A stretch of 57,667 bases of DNA from positions 41,099-98,765 of the forward strand of contig CAJTAT010000011.1 in NCBI GenBank assembly GCA_910574475.1, written 5' to 3'. Shown piece after piece: positions 39,190 to 47,219 of this stretch (its first letter is position 1; each line of letters begins with the position of its first letter). This DNA is from Clostridia bacterium. GTDB taxonomy: Bacteria; Bacillota; Clostridia; Lachnospirales; Lachnospiraceae. The translations under genes were made by a program, and so were the position numbers. Under the pieces are notes generated by a model, which worked only from the letters and a program-made list of their open reading frames with translations, was not told where the DNA came from and ran no database searches.

Positions 39190-40019
39190 TAGATAATACC
39201 TCCAAATGCACAGAGGAATATGAATACTGTTAAAATCAGCATCATTTTGATTGCACTTACTTTCTTTTTGCTCATGAAATACCATACGCACAACACAATA
39301 GCCAAAGGAACAAGCTTCGGGAAAATGCCATCAAGAATACTCTGAACAGTAACCGTTTCTGTTCCTTTTTCAAAAGACAGAATGGTATTGAATTTGATGT
39401 AACTTGCAGAAAGGCCACCCATAACAATGGTTCCCAGCAACATAACTGCTTCTCTGATCTTATTTGCCTGCTCGCCAATGAGGTTTTTCACTGCATTAAT
39501 ACCGAGATGATATCCTTTAAAAAACAGGAAGTGAGAACCTAAAATAATCAGCAATGGGTATGTGATCATATAGAATAATGGCCCTAAAGGATTTCCACCT
39601 TCCCCCAGGGAAATACCAATGGACAATAAAATGGGAATAATCATACCAACCAGCATGGAATCACCAATTCCCGCAACTGGTCCCATCAGGCCTACTTTGG
39701 TTGTTCTGATTACTTCATCATCAATATCTTTGCCTAGAGCCTTTTGTTCCTCCATACCCACTACGATACCGTAAATGATACTTCCAACCTGCATTTCCGT
39801 ATTAAACATCTGTACATGTCTGTTCAGACCTTTTGAAATATCTTCTTTGTTTTTATAATATTTTTTAAAAAGTGGGAGCAATCCATAGACGTATCCCATA
39901 CCATGGTATAATGGAAAACTACAGGAGCCATCGTAAAACCACATATATCTGTTCCAAAGACTATTTAACTCTTTATTTGTTAAACGCTCATTTGTTTTTG
40001 TTTCTGGCAAATTACTCAT
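39189..40019 (-). CDS. PTS mannose-class EIID component
   Basis: The 276-aa membrane protein starts with the family sequence LTNKELNSLWNRYMWFYDG and contains the GMGYVYGLLPLFKKYYK, VQMFNTEMQVGSIIYGIVVG and GLMGPVAGIGDSM motifs, and ends in hydrophobic segments. With EIIC it forms the sugar channel. It overlaps EIIC by 4 bp (ATGA). Confidence 0.92.
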   Translation of the reverse strand: MSNLPETKTNERLTNKELNSLWNRYMWFYDGSCSFPLYHGMGYVYGLLPLFKKYYKNKEDISKGLNRHVQMFNTEMQVGSIIYGIVVGMEEQKALGKDIDDEVIRTTKVGLMGPVAGIGDSMLVGMIIPILLSIGISLGEGGNPLGPLFYMITYPLLIILGSHFLFFKGYHLGINAVKNLIGEQANKIREAVMLLGTIVMGGLSASYIKFNTILSFEKGTETVTVQSILDGIFPKLVPLAIVLCVWYFMSKKKVSAIKMMLILTVFIFLCAFGGII

Positions 40020-40819
40020 AGTTCTTCCTCCAAATCATTCATTACTTCTTCTGCTACAGTGAGAGTTTGAGCCTTATTTGATTTCATTAAGAAATAGAAA
40101 TAAGCGAATACACCTGCAATTATTGTTAAACCAATAATATTGATATTCATAAATACGACACATACAAAGCCAAACAGGAAGAATAAAATAGAGGCTTTAT
40201 TTGTAGAAACTTGTGTAAGTAATGCTGCAATACCCACTGCAGGGAGAATTCCTCCTAACGACAATAGGGCAGTCGTAACAAATGCAGGAAGATTTGCCAC
40301 AAATTCAGTTACATACTCAGAACCAATGTAAACAGCCAAAAACGCTGGAATACCACGAATCACCAAGGTCATGGCCTGGGGCAGAATCAGATGGTACAAT
40401 GTAATTTTTTTGTCATCCACCTCATTAATTGCCACTTTTAATTTTTCATTAAAATATGTATTGATACCTTTCTGGAGATTGAAGGCGATTGTTCCAACGG
40501 CTCCAACTGTACTCGCAAGGGCTATAGCCAGTGAAGTATCCATATTAGAGAGTAGTGCAATAGCAATAGACGGATAAGATACAAATCCCATCTCTACTGG
40601 AATCGCTCCGCCTGGAGTAACATAAGCCAGGTAAACCGTCTGAATGGCACAGCCCAGGATAATACCCTGTGTCACGTCGCCGAAGATAAGTCCACAGAGA
40701 AAACCTCCGATTAGAGGACGGCCAAGTGTATACCAACCGCCTGTGAATCCATAAACTGTGGAAATATGCGATGAAATCGAAGTTAATACAGCGACCAGCA
40801 ATGATTGAATTAAGAACAT
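40016..40819 (-). CDS. PTS mannose-class EIIC component
   Basis: The 267-aa membrane protein has GRPLIGGFLCGLIFGDVTQG, GCAIQTVYLAYVTPGGAIPVEM and LGGILPAVGIAALL, which are EIIC signatures of the mannose/sorbose class, and about eight hydrophobic segments. It starts 2 bp after the EIIB stop. The substrate cannot be told from the sequence; fructose-, sorbose- or allulose-like ketoses fit the downstream genes. Confidence 0.9.
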   Translation of the reverse strand: MFLIQSLLVAVLTSISSHISTVYGFTGGWYTLGRPLIGGFLCGLIFGDVTQGIILGCAIQTVYLAYVTPGGAIPVEMGFVSYPSIAIALLSNMDTSLAIALASTVGAVGTIAFNLQKGINTYFNEKLKVAINEVDDKKITLYHLILPQAMTLVIRGIPAFLAVYIGSEYVTEFVANLPAFVTTALLSLGGILPAVGIAALLTQVSTNKASILFFLFGFVCVVFMNINIIGLTIIAGVFAYFYFLMKSNKAQTLTVAEEVMNDLEEEL

Positions 40820-40821
40820 AT

Positions 40822-41322
40822 TTATTTTTCTCCTTTCGCTTTCCTGCTCAATTCCGTTTCATTCCACCAAACTTTTTTCACACTGGGAATGATCTGAAAA
40901 TATGCTTTGATTCCACGGTTCCACAAGTCCTCGTACATTGCGATTTCATCTGGAATCAAATAAATGGATTTGACTGCAAGTTCAGACCCATCCCGCGTAC
41001 TTGCTGGTCCAACATTGATTTCTTTTGTTAATACATAGCCGCTTTCTACCACTCGATAGAAAGACCTTAACCAACGGAAAATCACAATATAATTTTTCTG
41101 GGATTTTTCCGCTTCTTTCAGTTTTCGAATTCCTTCTTCCACTGGGAAAATGTAAACCCGTATTCCATCTGGAGCAATGCTGCGGTACACATCCCCCAAG
41201 GCCTTATTTGCGAACAAGTCATCATCAACAATTAAAATTCCATCACATGATATGTGTTTTAACCACATTGTAATCGTCTGCCCATGAAGTACGCGGTCAT
41301 CTACACGAACCAAATTGATCAT
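40822..41322 (-). CDS. PTS mannose-class EIIB component (first gene of operon)
   Basis: The 166-aa protein starts MINLVRVDDRVLHGQTITMW, with the phospho-His in RVLHGQ. GILIVDDDLFANKALGD and NVGPASTRDGSELAVKSI follow. The frame is open from 41391, but the GGGGGA ribosome binding site fixes the ATG at 41322. It takes phosphate from EIIA and gives it to the incoming sugar. It is the promoter-proximal gene of a seven-gene operon. Confidence 0.92.
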   Translation of the reverse strand: MINLVRVDDRVLHGQTITMWLKHISCDGILIVDDDLFANKALGDVYRSIAPDGIRVYIFPVEEGIRKLKEAEKSQKNYIVIFRWLRSFYRVVESGYVLTKEINVGPASTRDGSELAVKSIYLIPDEIAMYEDLWNRGIKAYFQIIPSVKKVWWNETELSRKAKGEK

Positions 41323-41362
41323 AAGTTGTTCCCCCTTTCTCTGTTTGTTCTTTATATCTAAA

Positions 41363-41391
41363 TATATAACCTTTTTCTGCGAATTTGTCAA
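41363..41391 (-). promoter_or_regulatory. Promoter of the PTS/hexulose operon
   Basis: On the minus strand TTGACA (complement of 41386-41391), 17 bp, TATATA (complement of 41363-41368). This is a near-perfect promoter about 40 bp before the EIIB start. Confidence 0.8.
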
Positions 41392-41426
41392 TATAAATTT
41401 GCGATTTTGTGTTTATAATTTGCGAT
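41376..41426. promoter_or_regulatory. Three phased direct repeats, candidate DeoR operators
   Basis: TTTGCGAT occurs at 41398-41405 and 41419-41426, exactly 21 bp apart, and a variant (TCTGCGAA) at 41376-41383, 22 bp away. Repeats two helical turns apart suit cooperative binding of a DeoR-type regulator. The variant copy lies between the -35 and -10 of the PTS promoter. Confidence 0.65.
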
Positions 41427-41460
41427 ATTCTATTTTTGTTACAAATTAAGTATGTTTTTC

Positions 41461-41489
41461 TTGTCTATTTTTCATATATATAGTATAAT
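41461..41489 (+). promoter_or_regulatory. Promoter of the deoR-family gene
   Basis: TTGTCT (41461-41466), 17 bp, TATAAT (41484-41489), about 20 bp before the ATG; the AAAGGAG ribosome binding site follows. Confidence 0.75.
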
Positions 41490-41509
41490 ATCGACAAAGG
41501 AGTGAAATT

Positions 41510-42277
41510 ATGGCAACCAATAAAAATATGCGTCGTTCAGAAATTCCAAATCTTCTTTTGAAAAACCCAAATTTGAGAAACGAAGATTTTGCTAAACATT
41601 TTGGGGTTACACTTGAAACAATCCGAAGCGACATGATTTATCTGGAGGAAAAAGGAATTGTAAAAAAACTACATGGACATGCAGAAGTAACTGACTCATT
41701 TCGCACTGATAAAATCCATTTGAATGAGCGTGTACATCTGGACGAGGAAGGAAAGAAATCAGTTGCGAAAGCAGCTCTCGATTTGATTCCTAACGATTCT
41801 ATTATTTTCCTGGACAGTGGCAGTACAGTTCAAAAGATCGCAGAGCTTCTTTCTTTGCGTTCTAATATAACAGTGATCACCAACTCTCTTGGAGTTGCAA
41901 ATACAATCATCACTCAGGAACAAAACCATGTATATTTGGCTGGCGGATTTGTTTCATCAAATGGAATGTTATTAAATGGTCCATACCTAATTGATTCAAT
42001 TAAGCAATTTAAATATAACTTTGCTTTTTTAGGAACAAATGGATTAAAATTTTATGACGGCCCTACTTGTTTAAACTACTCACACCTTCCTGTAAAGCAA
42101 CTTGTGATTAAAAACAGCGAAAAGGTTGCAGTTGTATGTGCATCAAGCAAATTTAGCAATGGCGCAGTCATGCAATTTGCTACCTGGGATGAAATCGACT
42201 ATTTAATCACAGATAACATTCCAGACGAACAGCAAAACGTTTTAAAAAACAGTAATGTCCAGTGCATCATTGCGTGA
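41510..42277 (+). CDS. DeoR-family transcriptional regulator of the PTS/hexulose operon
   Basis: The 255-aa protein has an N-terminal winged helix (NEDFAKHFGVTLETIRSDMIYL, then EEKGIVKKLHGHAEV) and a C-terminal sugar-phosphate sensor domain of the DeoR type (IFLDSGSTVQKIAELL, ITVITNSLGVAN, VYLAGGFVSSNGMLLNGP, VAVVCASSKFSNGA). It is divergent from the PTS operon across a 187-bp region with phased repeats. It most likely represses the operon until a pathway sugar phosphate accumulates. Confidence 0.9.
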   Translation: MATNKNMRRSEIPNLLLKNPNLRNEDFAKHFGVTLETIRSDMIYLEEKGIVKKLHGHAEVTDSFRTDKIHLNERVHLDEEGKKSVAKAALDLIPNDSIIFLDSGSTVQKIAELLSLRSNITVITNSLGVANTIITQEQNHVYLAGGFVSSNGMLLNGPYLIDSIKQFKYNFAFLGTNGLKFYDGPTCLNYSHLPVKQLVIKNSEKVAVVCASSKFSNGAVMQFATWDEIDYLITDNIPDEQQNVLKNSNVQCIIA

Positions 42278-42329
42278 CTGTGAAAAAGAGTTGTACTTTA
42301 CAGGTTTAATCGTCATTTTTAGAAAACTT

Positions 42330-42377
42330 AGCCCATAAAATTTTTCTGTAAAACCAAAAAGGAAAATTTTATGGGCT
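42330..42377. terminator. Perfect 15-bp hairpin after deoR
   Basis: AGCCCATAAAATTTT (42330-42344) and AAAATTTTATGGGCT (42363-42377) are perfect inverses. The downstream tail on the plus strand is poor in T, so it may stop transcription only weakly. The right arm contains the start codon of the small ORF at 42371, so the hairpin could also mask that start. Confidence 0.6.
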
Positions 42378-42514
42378 ATTTAGAAAAAGAAAAAGGGACA
42401 ACGGCAAATGAAAAGAACCGAATCTTAAAACACATAGCAAGAATCCTCACAGAAGAGAATCAAATCACACCTCAGGAGCAGCTTCGTATGTTAGACCTGC
42501 TTCGGAAGGAGTGA
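42371..42514 (+). CDS. Small 47-aa protein upstream of the serine recombinase
   Basis: It reads MGYLEKEKGTTANEKNRI, continues through a helical stretch (ILKHIARILTEENQI), and ends LRMLDLLRKE. AAGGAAAA gives a ribosome binding site and the stop is 6 bp before the recombinase ATG. It is charged and helical with no Cys. Small ORFs are often found just before large serine recombinases, where they may be accessory factors, but I do not recognise this one. Confidence 0.6.
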   Translation: MGYLEKEKGTTANEKNRILKHIARILTEENQITPQEQLRMLDLLRKE

Positions 42515-42520
42515 ATGTAG

Positions 42521-44356
42521 ATGGGGAAACTGCGCGCCGTCACCTACAACCGCTGCAGCACAGAGGAAGAGAGCCAGAAGGACGCCCTGATACAGCAGGT
42601 GAAAGAATCACAAGACTGCGTGAAATGTCAGGGCTGGCTTCTGGTGGACTGTTATGTGGAGGCCCGGAGCGGGACAACGGCAAAAGGACGAACAGAATAT
42701 AACCGTCTGTATCAGGACTTACAGACAGAGAAATTTGATATTATTGTAATCAAATCCTTAGACCGCCTGATGCGCAACACCAAAGACTGGTATCTTTTTC
42801 TGGATTGTATGCAGAAAAACGGGAAACAGCTCTATATGTACCTGGACCGGAAATTTTACACGCCGGATGATTCCCTGATTATTGGGATTAAGGCAATTCT
42901 GGCAGAAGAATACAGTCGGGAGTTGAGTAAGAAGATCAACAATGCTCATCAAAACCGTCAGCGGGAGGGACGTAGCTTTATCATCACCAACAGTACTTAT
43001 GGAATTCGGAAACTCCCGGATAAAAGCATTGTCTTGGATGAAAAAGAGGCGGAAATGGTTCGTTTCATGTTCCACCTCTCAGCAGAAGGATATGGGACCT
43101 ATACTACATCTCAGATTCTTTATGAAAAAGGCTATCGAAATCGAAAAGGTGAGAAAATCAGCGCATCTGTCATAAGAAAAATAATCCGAAATCCTTTGTA
43201 TAAAGGGGATGTAGTCCAGAATCGGGAGCACTATGATTTTGAAAGTAAGCAGCAGATAAAAAATCCTCAAAGTGAATGGCTGATTCATGAAAAGGTGATT
43301 CCTGCCATTGTAGATGAGGAGCTTTTTAAGGCGGCAAATCATTCTATGGATATTCGAAGAAAAGAGGGAAATCGGGGAGGTATTTACCCGAAATACAGTA
43401 GTCGGGGACAGTATGATTTGTCTGGAAAGATGGTATGCGGCTTATGCGGTCAGCCTTTTTATCGAACAGTACGGTACAGGACAACGGGAAAGGTTATTGA
43501 ATGGAAATGTAAAAATTACTTAGAAAGTGGAAGAAGCCAGGAAAATGGATGTAAAAACATCCATTTGAATGAGAATAAGATTTTTGCCCTTTTTAAAAAC
43601 ATTTGCAGAAAAGAGGATGAAAGTCTACAGACGGAAAAACAAGAACTATTAAAGGAAACACTGGCTATTTTAAAGAAGGTTTTGCAGGATCATGGAGTGG
43701 AAAGAAAGAAGGCAGATTTAGAGAATCACAGGAATCAAATGTTGGAGAACAAGGATCGTTTGCTTCAGAAGCTTTTGGATGGAGTGCTTTCTGACGAAGA
43801 TTACAAGCGGAAAAATCGGCAATTTGAAAAGCAGATTGTTGATATGGAGAAGCAGTTAAAGGAATTTGAACCAGCAATGCAGCAGAATGAAAAGCGGGAA
43901 AGGCGGATGGCTGATATCAAAGAAAAGCTGGAGGAAGGGATTATTGAACGGGCTCAAACGATAGATATGATTGAAAAGATTCAAAAGATACAAGTTTTCC
44001 CCAAATATCTGGATATTTTCGTTGGCTCTCAGGCTATTTTAGGCTGGGAAGTAACAAAAGATGCTGAGCTTTTGTCAGTCAGGAAAGAGACGGATCAGCT
44101 GACAGTCATCCGAATTCCCCAGAAATACGGCACTTCGCCACAGATTGTGATAGAGGAAGAGAAGAGGCAGATTTTGCAGTATATGAAAGATGAGCCCAAG
44201 ATAACAGCAAAGGCACTTGCTGAAAAAATGGAGGTAAAGCTGTCCCGGATACACAGGAGAATCAATAGTCTAAAAGAGGAAGAAAAACTCCGGTATAGCA
44301 CGCCAAATGGCCGGGGGTACTGGATAGTTGAGGCAGAGGAAGGCACCCATCTGTGA
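42521..44356 (+). CDS. Large serine recombinase with C-terminal winged-helix tail
   Basis: Residues 1-145 are the catalytic domain: Ser13 in YNRCSTEEES, ARSGTTAKGRTEY, VIKSLDRLMRN with the conserved Arg residues, and KAILAEEYSRELSKK on the long helix. A recombinase DNA-binding domain (about 160-270, YGIRKL and IRKIIRNPLYKGDVV) and a zinc ribbon (CGLCG, then CK and C about 300-345) follow, then a coiled-coil (about 370-470). Residues 545-605 form an extra winged helix (RQILQYMKDEPKITAKALAE to YWIV), which is unusual for the family. It should integrate and excise the island to its right. Intact and full-length. Confidence 0.88.
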   Translation: MGKLRAVTYNRCSTEEESQKDALIQQVKESQDCVKCQGWLLVDCYVEARSGTTAKGRTEYNRLYQDLQTEKFDIIVIKSLDRLMRNTKDWYLFLDCMQKNGKQLYMYLDRKFYTPDDSLIIGIKAILAEEYSRELSKKINNAHQNRQREGRSFIITNSTYGIRKLPDKSIVLDEKEAEMVRFMFHLSAEGYGTYTTSQILYEKGYRNRKGEKISASVIRKIIRNPLYKGDVVQNREHYDFESKQQIKNPQSEWLIHEKVIPAIVDEELFKAANHSMDIRRKEGNRGGIYPKYSSRGQYDLSGKMVCGLCGQPFYRTVRYRTTGKVIEWKCKNYLESGRSQENGCKNIHLNENKIFALFKNICRKEDESLQTEKQELLKETLAILKKVLQDHGVERKKADLENHRNQMLENKDRLLQKLLDGVLSDEDYKRKNRQFEKQIVDMEKQLKEFEPAMQQNEKRERRMADIKEKLEEGIIERAQTIDMIEKIQKIQVFPKYLDIFVGSQAILGWEVTKDAELLSVRKETDQLTVIRIPQKYGTSPQIVIEEEKRQILQYMKDEPKITAKALAEKMEVKLSRIHRRINSLKEEEKLRYSTPNGRGYWIVEAEEGTHL

Positions 44357-44366
44357 GGTGGGTGTC
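44342..44366 (+). terminator. Hairpin at the recombinase stop (copy of the one at 46413)
   Basis: CACCCA (44344-44349) pairs with TGGGTG (44359-44364), and the recombinase stop lies in the loop. This hairpin and the sequence after it resemble 46413-46465, so both derive from one duplicated segment. Confidence 0.55.
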
Positions 44367-44389
44367 TTAAAAACTTATAATTGTAATAT

Positions 44390-44569
44390 GGAAATCCGCT
44401 GTATTTAAACAAGACGCCAAAGCAAATTCTGGGAAGCCCCCATATAACAATAAAGCCGGATGCAGGAATCAGTGAAGCCTATGATGAACTTATTTTGACA
44501 AACAGGCCTATTGACTATAGCTTGCGGCTACTGTATGAATGTGCTAAAATTACAGTTAGTAAGAAATGA
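44390..44569 (+). pseudogene. Remnant of a second copy of the gene at 47191, fused to another C-terminus
   Basis: In frame, 44390-44497 reads GNPLYLNKTPKQILGS, ITIKPDAGISEAYDELIL, closely matching residues 46-82 of the protein at 47191. The DNA is also similar (most bases identical). It has no start. After that point it reads TNRPIDYSLRLLYECAKITVSKK, unlike the 47191 protein, and stops at 44567-44569, overlapping the ATG at 44566. It is a decayed, chimeric relic of a lost module. Confidence 0.75.
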
Positions 44570-44577
44570 GGGATTTG

Positions 44578-45462
44578 GTGAAAAAAGAAGTAATTATTCC
44601 ACAAGCAGTACATAGTACATCTGAAAGCTATGAAGAACTGTTAAAATTATTTGATTGTTATCAAAATAGCGATATACATATTATAGAATTGGATTTTAAA
44701 AGAAATACTTGGTTCGATGCAAATTTATTGCCTGTAATTTATGCATATGTAGTGTTTGGAGCCGAATCTCATAACATTGTAAGCTCCTATAGTAATCAGA
44801 AGGATTGCCGTTTACACCAAATACTCATACGAAACGGATTTGCGAAGCGTTGTTTTCATATGGAATATTGCCCAAGAAAAAACGAAACAGTCGTGCCATT
44901 TAAAGTTTTTCAATCAAAGGATACGTATGGATTTGGTTCTTATATTGATGCTGAGATAGTTAGATATTTTCCTAAAATGGAAGAAAGAGTAAAAAGGGAT
45001 TTGAGTACGTATATTCAGGAATTATTTGGAAATGCTCAGATACATGGTGGTTGTAATCAAGTATTCACTTGCGGGCAATACTATTTTCAAAATCATAAAA
45101 TGGATTTTACCATAGTAAATATAGGCGTTACTATAGGTGAAAATGTAACTGAGTTTCTTCATGAAAAAGGAGAAGAGTTATCAGAGAGCAGTATATCCTG
45201 GGCGGTAAAACCTGAAAATTCAACAAAGAGAACAAATTCGGGGGGAATTGGATTATCTTTAATGCAAGAGTTTATTTTTCATAATAATGGGAAATATCAG
45301 ATTATATCAGGAAATGAATTTTGGGAGTTGAATAATCAAAAAGTATGTGAAAGAAAATTTGATAATTCTTTTCCGGGTACGATTGTAAATATAGAAATTG
45401 ATCAGAATGACACATCATATTACAAATATAAAGAAAATCTGAGTGAAGACAACATTTTTTGA
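44578..45462 (+). CDS. STAS-like plus GHKL HATPase protein (first gene of HATPase-STAS-PIN cassette)
   Basis: About 294 aa. Residues 15-95 resemble a STAS-type alpha/beta domain (IIELDFKRNTWFDANLLPVI). Residues 130-280 are a GHKL ATPase: the N box reads ELFGNAQIHGG and the G2 box NSGGIGLSLMQEFIF. The G1 box (IVNIGVTIG) lacks the usual DxGxG, so nucleotide binding may be altered. There is no sensor or dimerisation domain, so it is not a normal histidine kinase; it is closer to anti-sigma-factor kinases that switch partners with STAS proteins. GAGGG is correctly spaced for GTG 44578, while ATG 44566 has no SD, so I prefer 44578. The next gene starts 12 bp downstream. Confidence 0.75.
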   Translation: MKKEVIIPQAVHSTSESYEELLKLFDCYQNSDIHIIELDFKRNTWFDANLLPVIYAYVVFGAESHNIVSSYSNQKDCRLHQILIRNGFAKRCFHMEYCPRKNETVVPFKVFQSKDTYGFGSYIDAEIVRYFPKMEERVKRDLSTYIQELFGNAQIHGGCNQVFTCGQYYFQNHKMDFTIVNIGVTIGENVTEFLHEKGEELSESSISWAVKPENSTKRTNSGGIGLSLMQEFIFHNNGKYQIISGNEFWELNNQKVCERKFDNSFPGTIVNIEIDQNDTSYYKYKENLSEDNIF

Positions 45463-45474
45463 TGGAGGTAGAAA

Positions 45475-45807
45475 ATGGATATACATGTTATTGACTATGT
45501 AGGGGATAGGGCAACAGATATGGAACAGGGAGATAAGATTTACCAGTTGATTGTTGAGGGATTTCAAAAAAAAGAAATTGTCTTTATAGATTTTGCAGAT
45601 ATGACAACAGTACTTTCTACATTCTTGAACAATGCCATTGGAACACTGTATAAAGATTATACAAGTGAATTTTTAAATCAAAATTTAAAGGTAAAAAATC
45701 TTTGTAAAGATGATTTGTTTATTCTCAAAAGAGTAATAAATAGGGCGAAGGATTTTTATGCAAATCAGCAGATGGTAACATCAGTTTTAGATAGTGATTT
45801 GACTTGA
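45475..45807 (+). CDS. STAS-like DUF4325 protein
   Basis: The 110-aa protein matches the STAS-like DUF4325 pattern: VFIDFADMTTVLSTFLNNAI, where the phosphorylatable Ser/Thr region of STAS anti-anti-sigma factors would fall, then LNQNLKVKNL and a final helix. DUF4325 is often found with HATPase proteins. GGAGG precedes the ATG. In a partner-switch model, the upstream HATPase would bind or phosphorylate it. It is between the HATPase and the PIN gene with short gaps, so all three are one operon. Confidence 0.75.
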   Translation: MDIHVIDYVGDRATDMEQGDKIYQLIVEGFQKKEIVFIDFADMTTVLSTFLNNAIGTLYKDYTSEFLNQNLKVKNLCKDDLFILKRVINRAKDFYANQQMVTSVLDSDLT

Positions 45808-45826
45808 TATAAGGGAGGGTAAATTT

Positions 45827-46384
45827 ATGTCAATCATAGATATTACACTTCATCAACCGAGAGAGGATGGCCGGTATTTTTTGGACTGTAATGTACTGAT
45901 GTATATGTTTTATCCAAATGGGGGATATGCTTCAGATTTAGTTTATGATTATTCGGCGCTAATTACCAGAATTGTGAATGTAAGTGCAAAAATTTATATA
46001 ACGGATGTGTTGATATCTGAGTTTATTAATACATATATTCAGACAGAATTTCATAGATTGGCTAGTTTAAATGGGTGGCCGCACACGAAAAGCTATTTTA
46101 AGCATACATTTAAATTTAGTACAGAGTATGAAGATATATTACAGGAGTTAAGATGTATTATAATGCGTCAGATCCTTCCGGTGTTTACTTTAGTGGATAG
46201 TAAATTTTCAGAAATGGATTTTGATAGTATATTTGACAACCCAACAACTTTTGACTTTAATGATAGATATTATGGATATTCTATGAAATCACTTGGGGCA
46301 TATATTGTTACGAATGATGCGGATTTTTCAGATGTAACGCAATGCAATATTATAACAAGAAATCAAGCATTGCTATGTTCCTAA
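45827..46384 (+). CDS. PIN-domain predicted ribonuclease
   Basis: The 185-aa protein has a PIN fold with the expected acidic residues: Asp in YFLDCNVLMYMF, Glu in TDVLISEFINTYI, and Asp residues in FDFNDRYYGYSM and IVTNDADF. PIN enzymes cleave RNA, as in VapC toxins. It has no VapB-like antitoxin beside it; instead it follows a HATPase and a STAS-like gene. The ribosome binding site is AGGGAGGG. The probable role is the effector of a switchable system. A terminator hairpin follows at 46413. Confidence 0.78.
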   Translation: MSIIDITLHQPREDGRYFLDCNVLMYMFYPNGGYASDLVYDYSALITRIVNVSAKIYITDVLISEFINTYIQTEFHRLASLNGWPHTKSYFKHTFKFSTEYEDILQELRCIIMRQILPVFTLVDSKFSEMDFDSIFDNPTTFDFNDRYYGYSMKSLGAYIVTNDADFSDVTQCNIITRNQALLCS

Positions 46385-46412
46385 AATATTAACTTTATGA
46401 TTTATAGGAAAA

Positions 46413-46444
46413 GGCGCCCATTTGTGAGAGTGGGGGCCTTAAAA
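46413..46444 (+). terminator. Hairpin after the PIN gene
   Basis: GGCGCCCA (46413-46420) pairs with TGGGGGCC (46431-46438) with one mismatch, followed by TTAAAAAT. It resembles 44342-44366 and carries the same downstream TTGTAATTG-type sequence. Confidence 0.55.
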
Positions 46445-46455
46445 ATACTTTGTAA

Positions 46456-46498
46456 TTGTAAAAAGTTTAGAGATTCGCTATACTCATAATAGTGAGTA
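46456..46498 (+). promoter_or_regulatory. Promoter with palindrome in front of the DUF3990 gene
   Basis: TTGTAA (46456-46461), 17 bp, TATACT (46479-46484). TACTCA (46481-46486) and TGAGTA (46493-46498) are inverse arms overlapping the -10, a likely repressor site. GAGGAGG follows before the ATG. Confidence 0.6.
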
Positions 46499-46517
46499 AA
46501 TTAGTGAGGAGGAAAAT

Positions 46518-47219
46518 ATGATACAAGTTTACCATGGTTCTGATCATGCAATAAAACAACCCCAATACCTTGGTGGAAAAGCTGATAATGATTATGGAAA
46601 TGGTTTCTATACAACGGAATATGAGGATAAGGCAAAAAGTTGGGCAGCATTAAATGGAAATCCGGCTAATTCAATTGTGAATATTTATGAGTTGAATTTG
46701 GATAAGCTTAAGATACTGGATTTGAATGGCTGTGGTGTATTAGCGTGGATTGCAGAAGTGACAGCGAATAGGGGGACAAACCAAGAAGCAGCGGATATTG
46801 TTGCTAAACAATTAATAAAACAGTATAGGATTGATGCGTCAGAGTATGATGTGATTCAGGGATATCGTGCAGATGACAGCTATACCCAAGTCATAGAAGC
46901 GTTTTTGATGAATCAGATTAATACTTTTGAGGTGGAAAGGCTGTTTTATAAAGGATCATTAGGAAATCAGATTTTTTTGAGATCGAAGAAAGCTTTTGAG
47001 CATATAAAGTGGATAGATGCTTATGAGGTTACATTGACAGAAGAAGATAAAAGGTCGGATTTTATTGCTCGACAGGATGTGAATCGCTTTTTATCACAGC
47101 GAATAAAAACAATTCTGCTAGATGGATATGAAGTGACAGGAATTACAGCCAGATATGCAATACAGAATCAGCTTATATATAGGAAGGAAGATGGAGCCTA
47201 TGAACAGACCAGCGTATGA
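46518..47219 (+). CDS. DUF3990 protein (ADP-ribosyltransferase-like fold)
   Basis: The 233-aa protein begins IQVYHGSDHAIKQPQYLGG and continues NDYGNGFYTTEYEDKAKSWA, the signature of DUF3990. That family is placed with ADP-ribosyltransferase folds: His6 in YHGS, Tyr in GFYTT, and a later Glu (VIEAFLMNQ) could be the H-Y-E set. The middle has VIQGYRADDSY, also typical. Activity has not been shown for this protein, so toxin or modifying enzyme is inference. It has its own promoter with a palindrome, and the next gene overlaps its end. Confidence 0.75.
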   Translation: MIQVYHGSDHAIKQPQYLGGKADNDYGNGFYTTEYEDKAKSWAALNGNPANSIVNIYELNLDKLKILDLNGCGVLAWIAEVTANRGTNQEAADIVAKQLIKQYRIDASEYDVIQGYRADDSYTQVIEAFLMNQINTFEVERLFYKGSLGNQIFLRSKKAFEHIKWIDAYEVTLTEEDKRSDFIARQDVNRFLSQRIKTILLDGYEVTGITARYAIQNQLIYRKEDGAYEQTSV

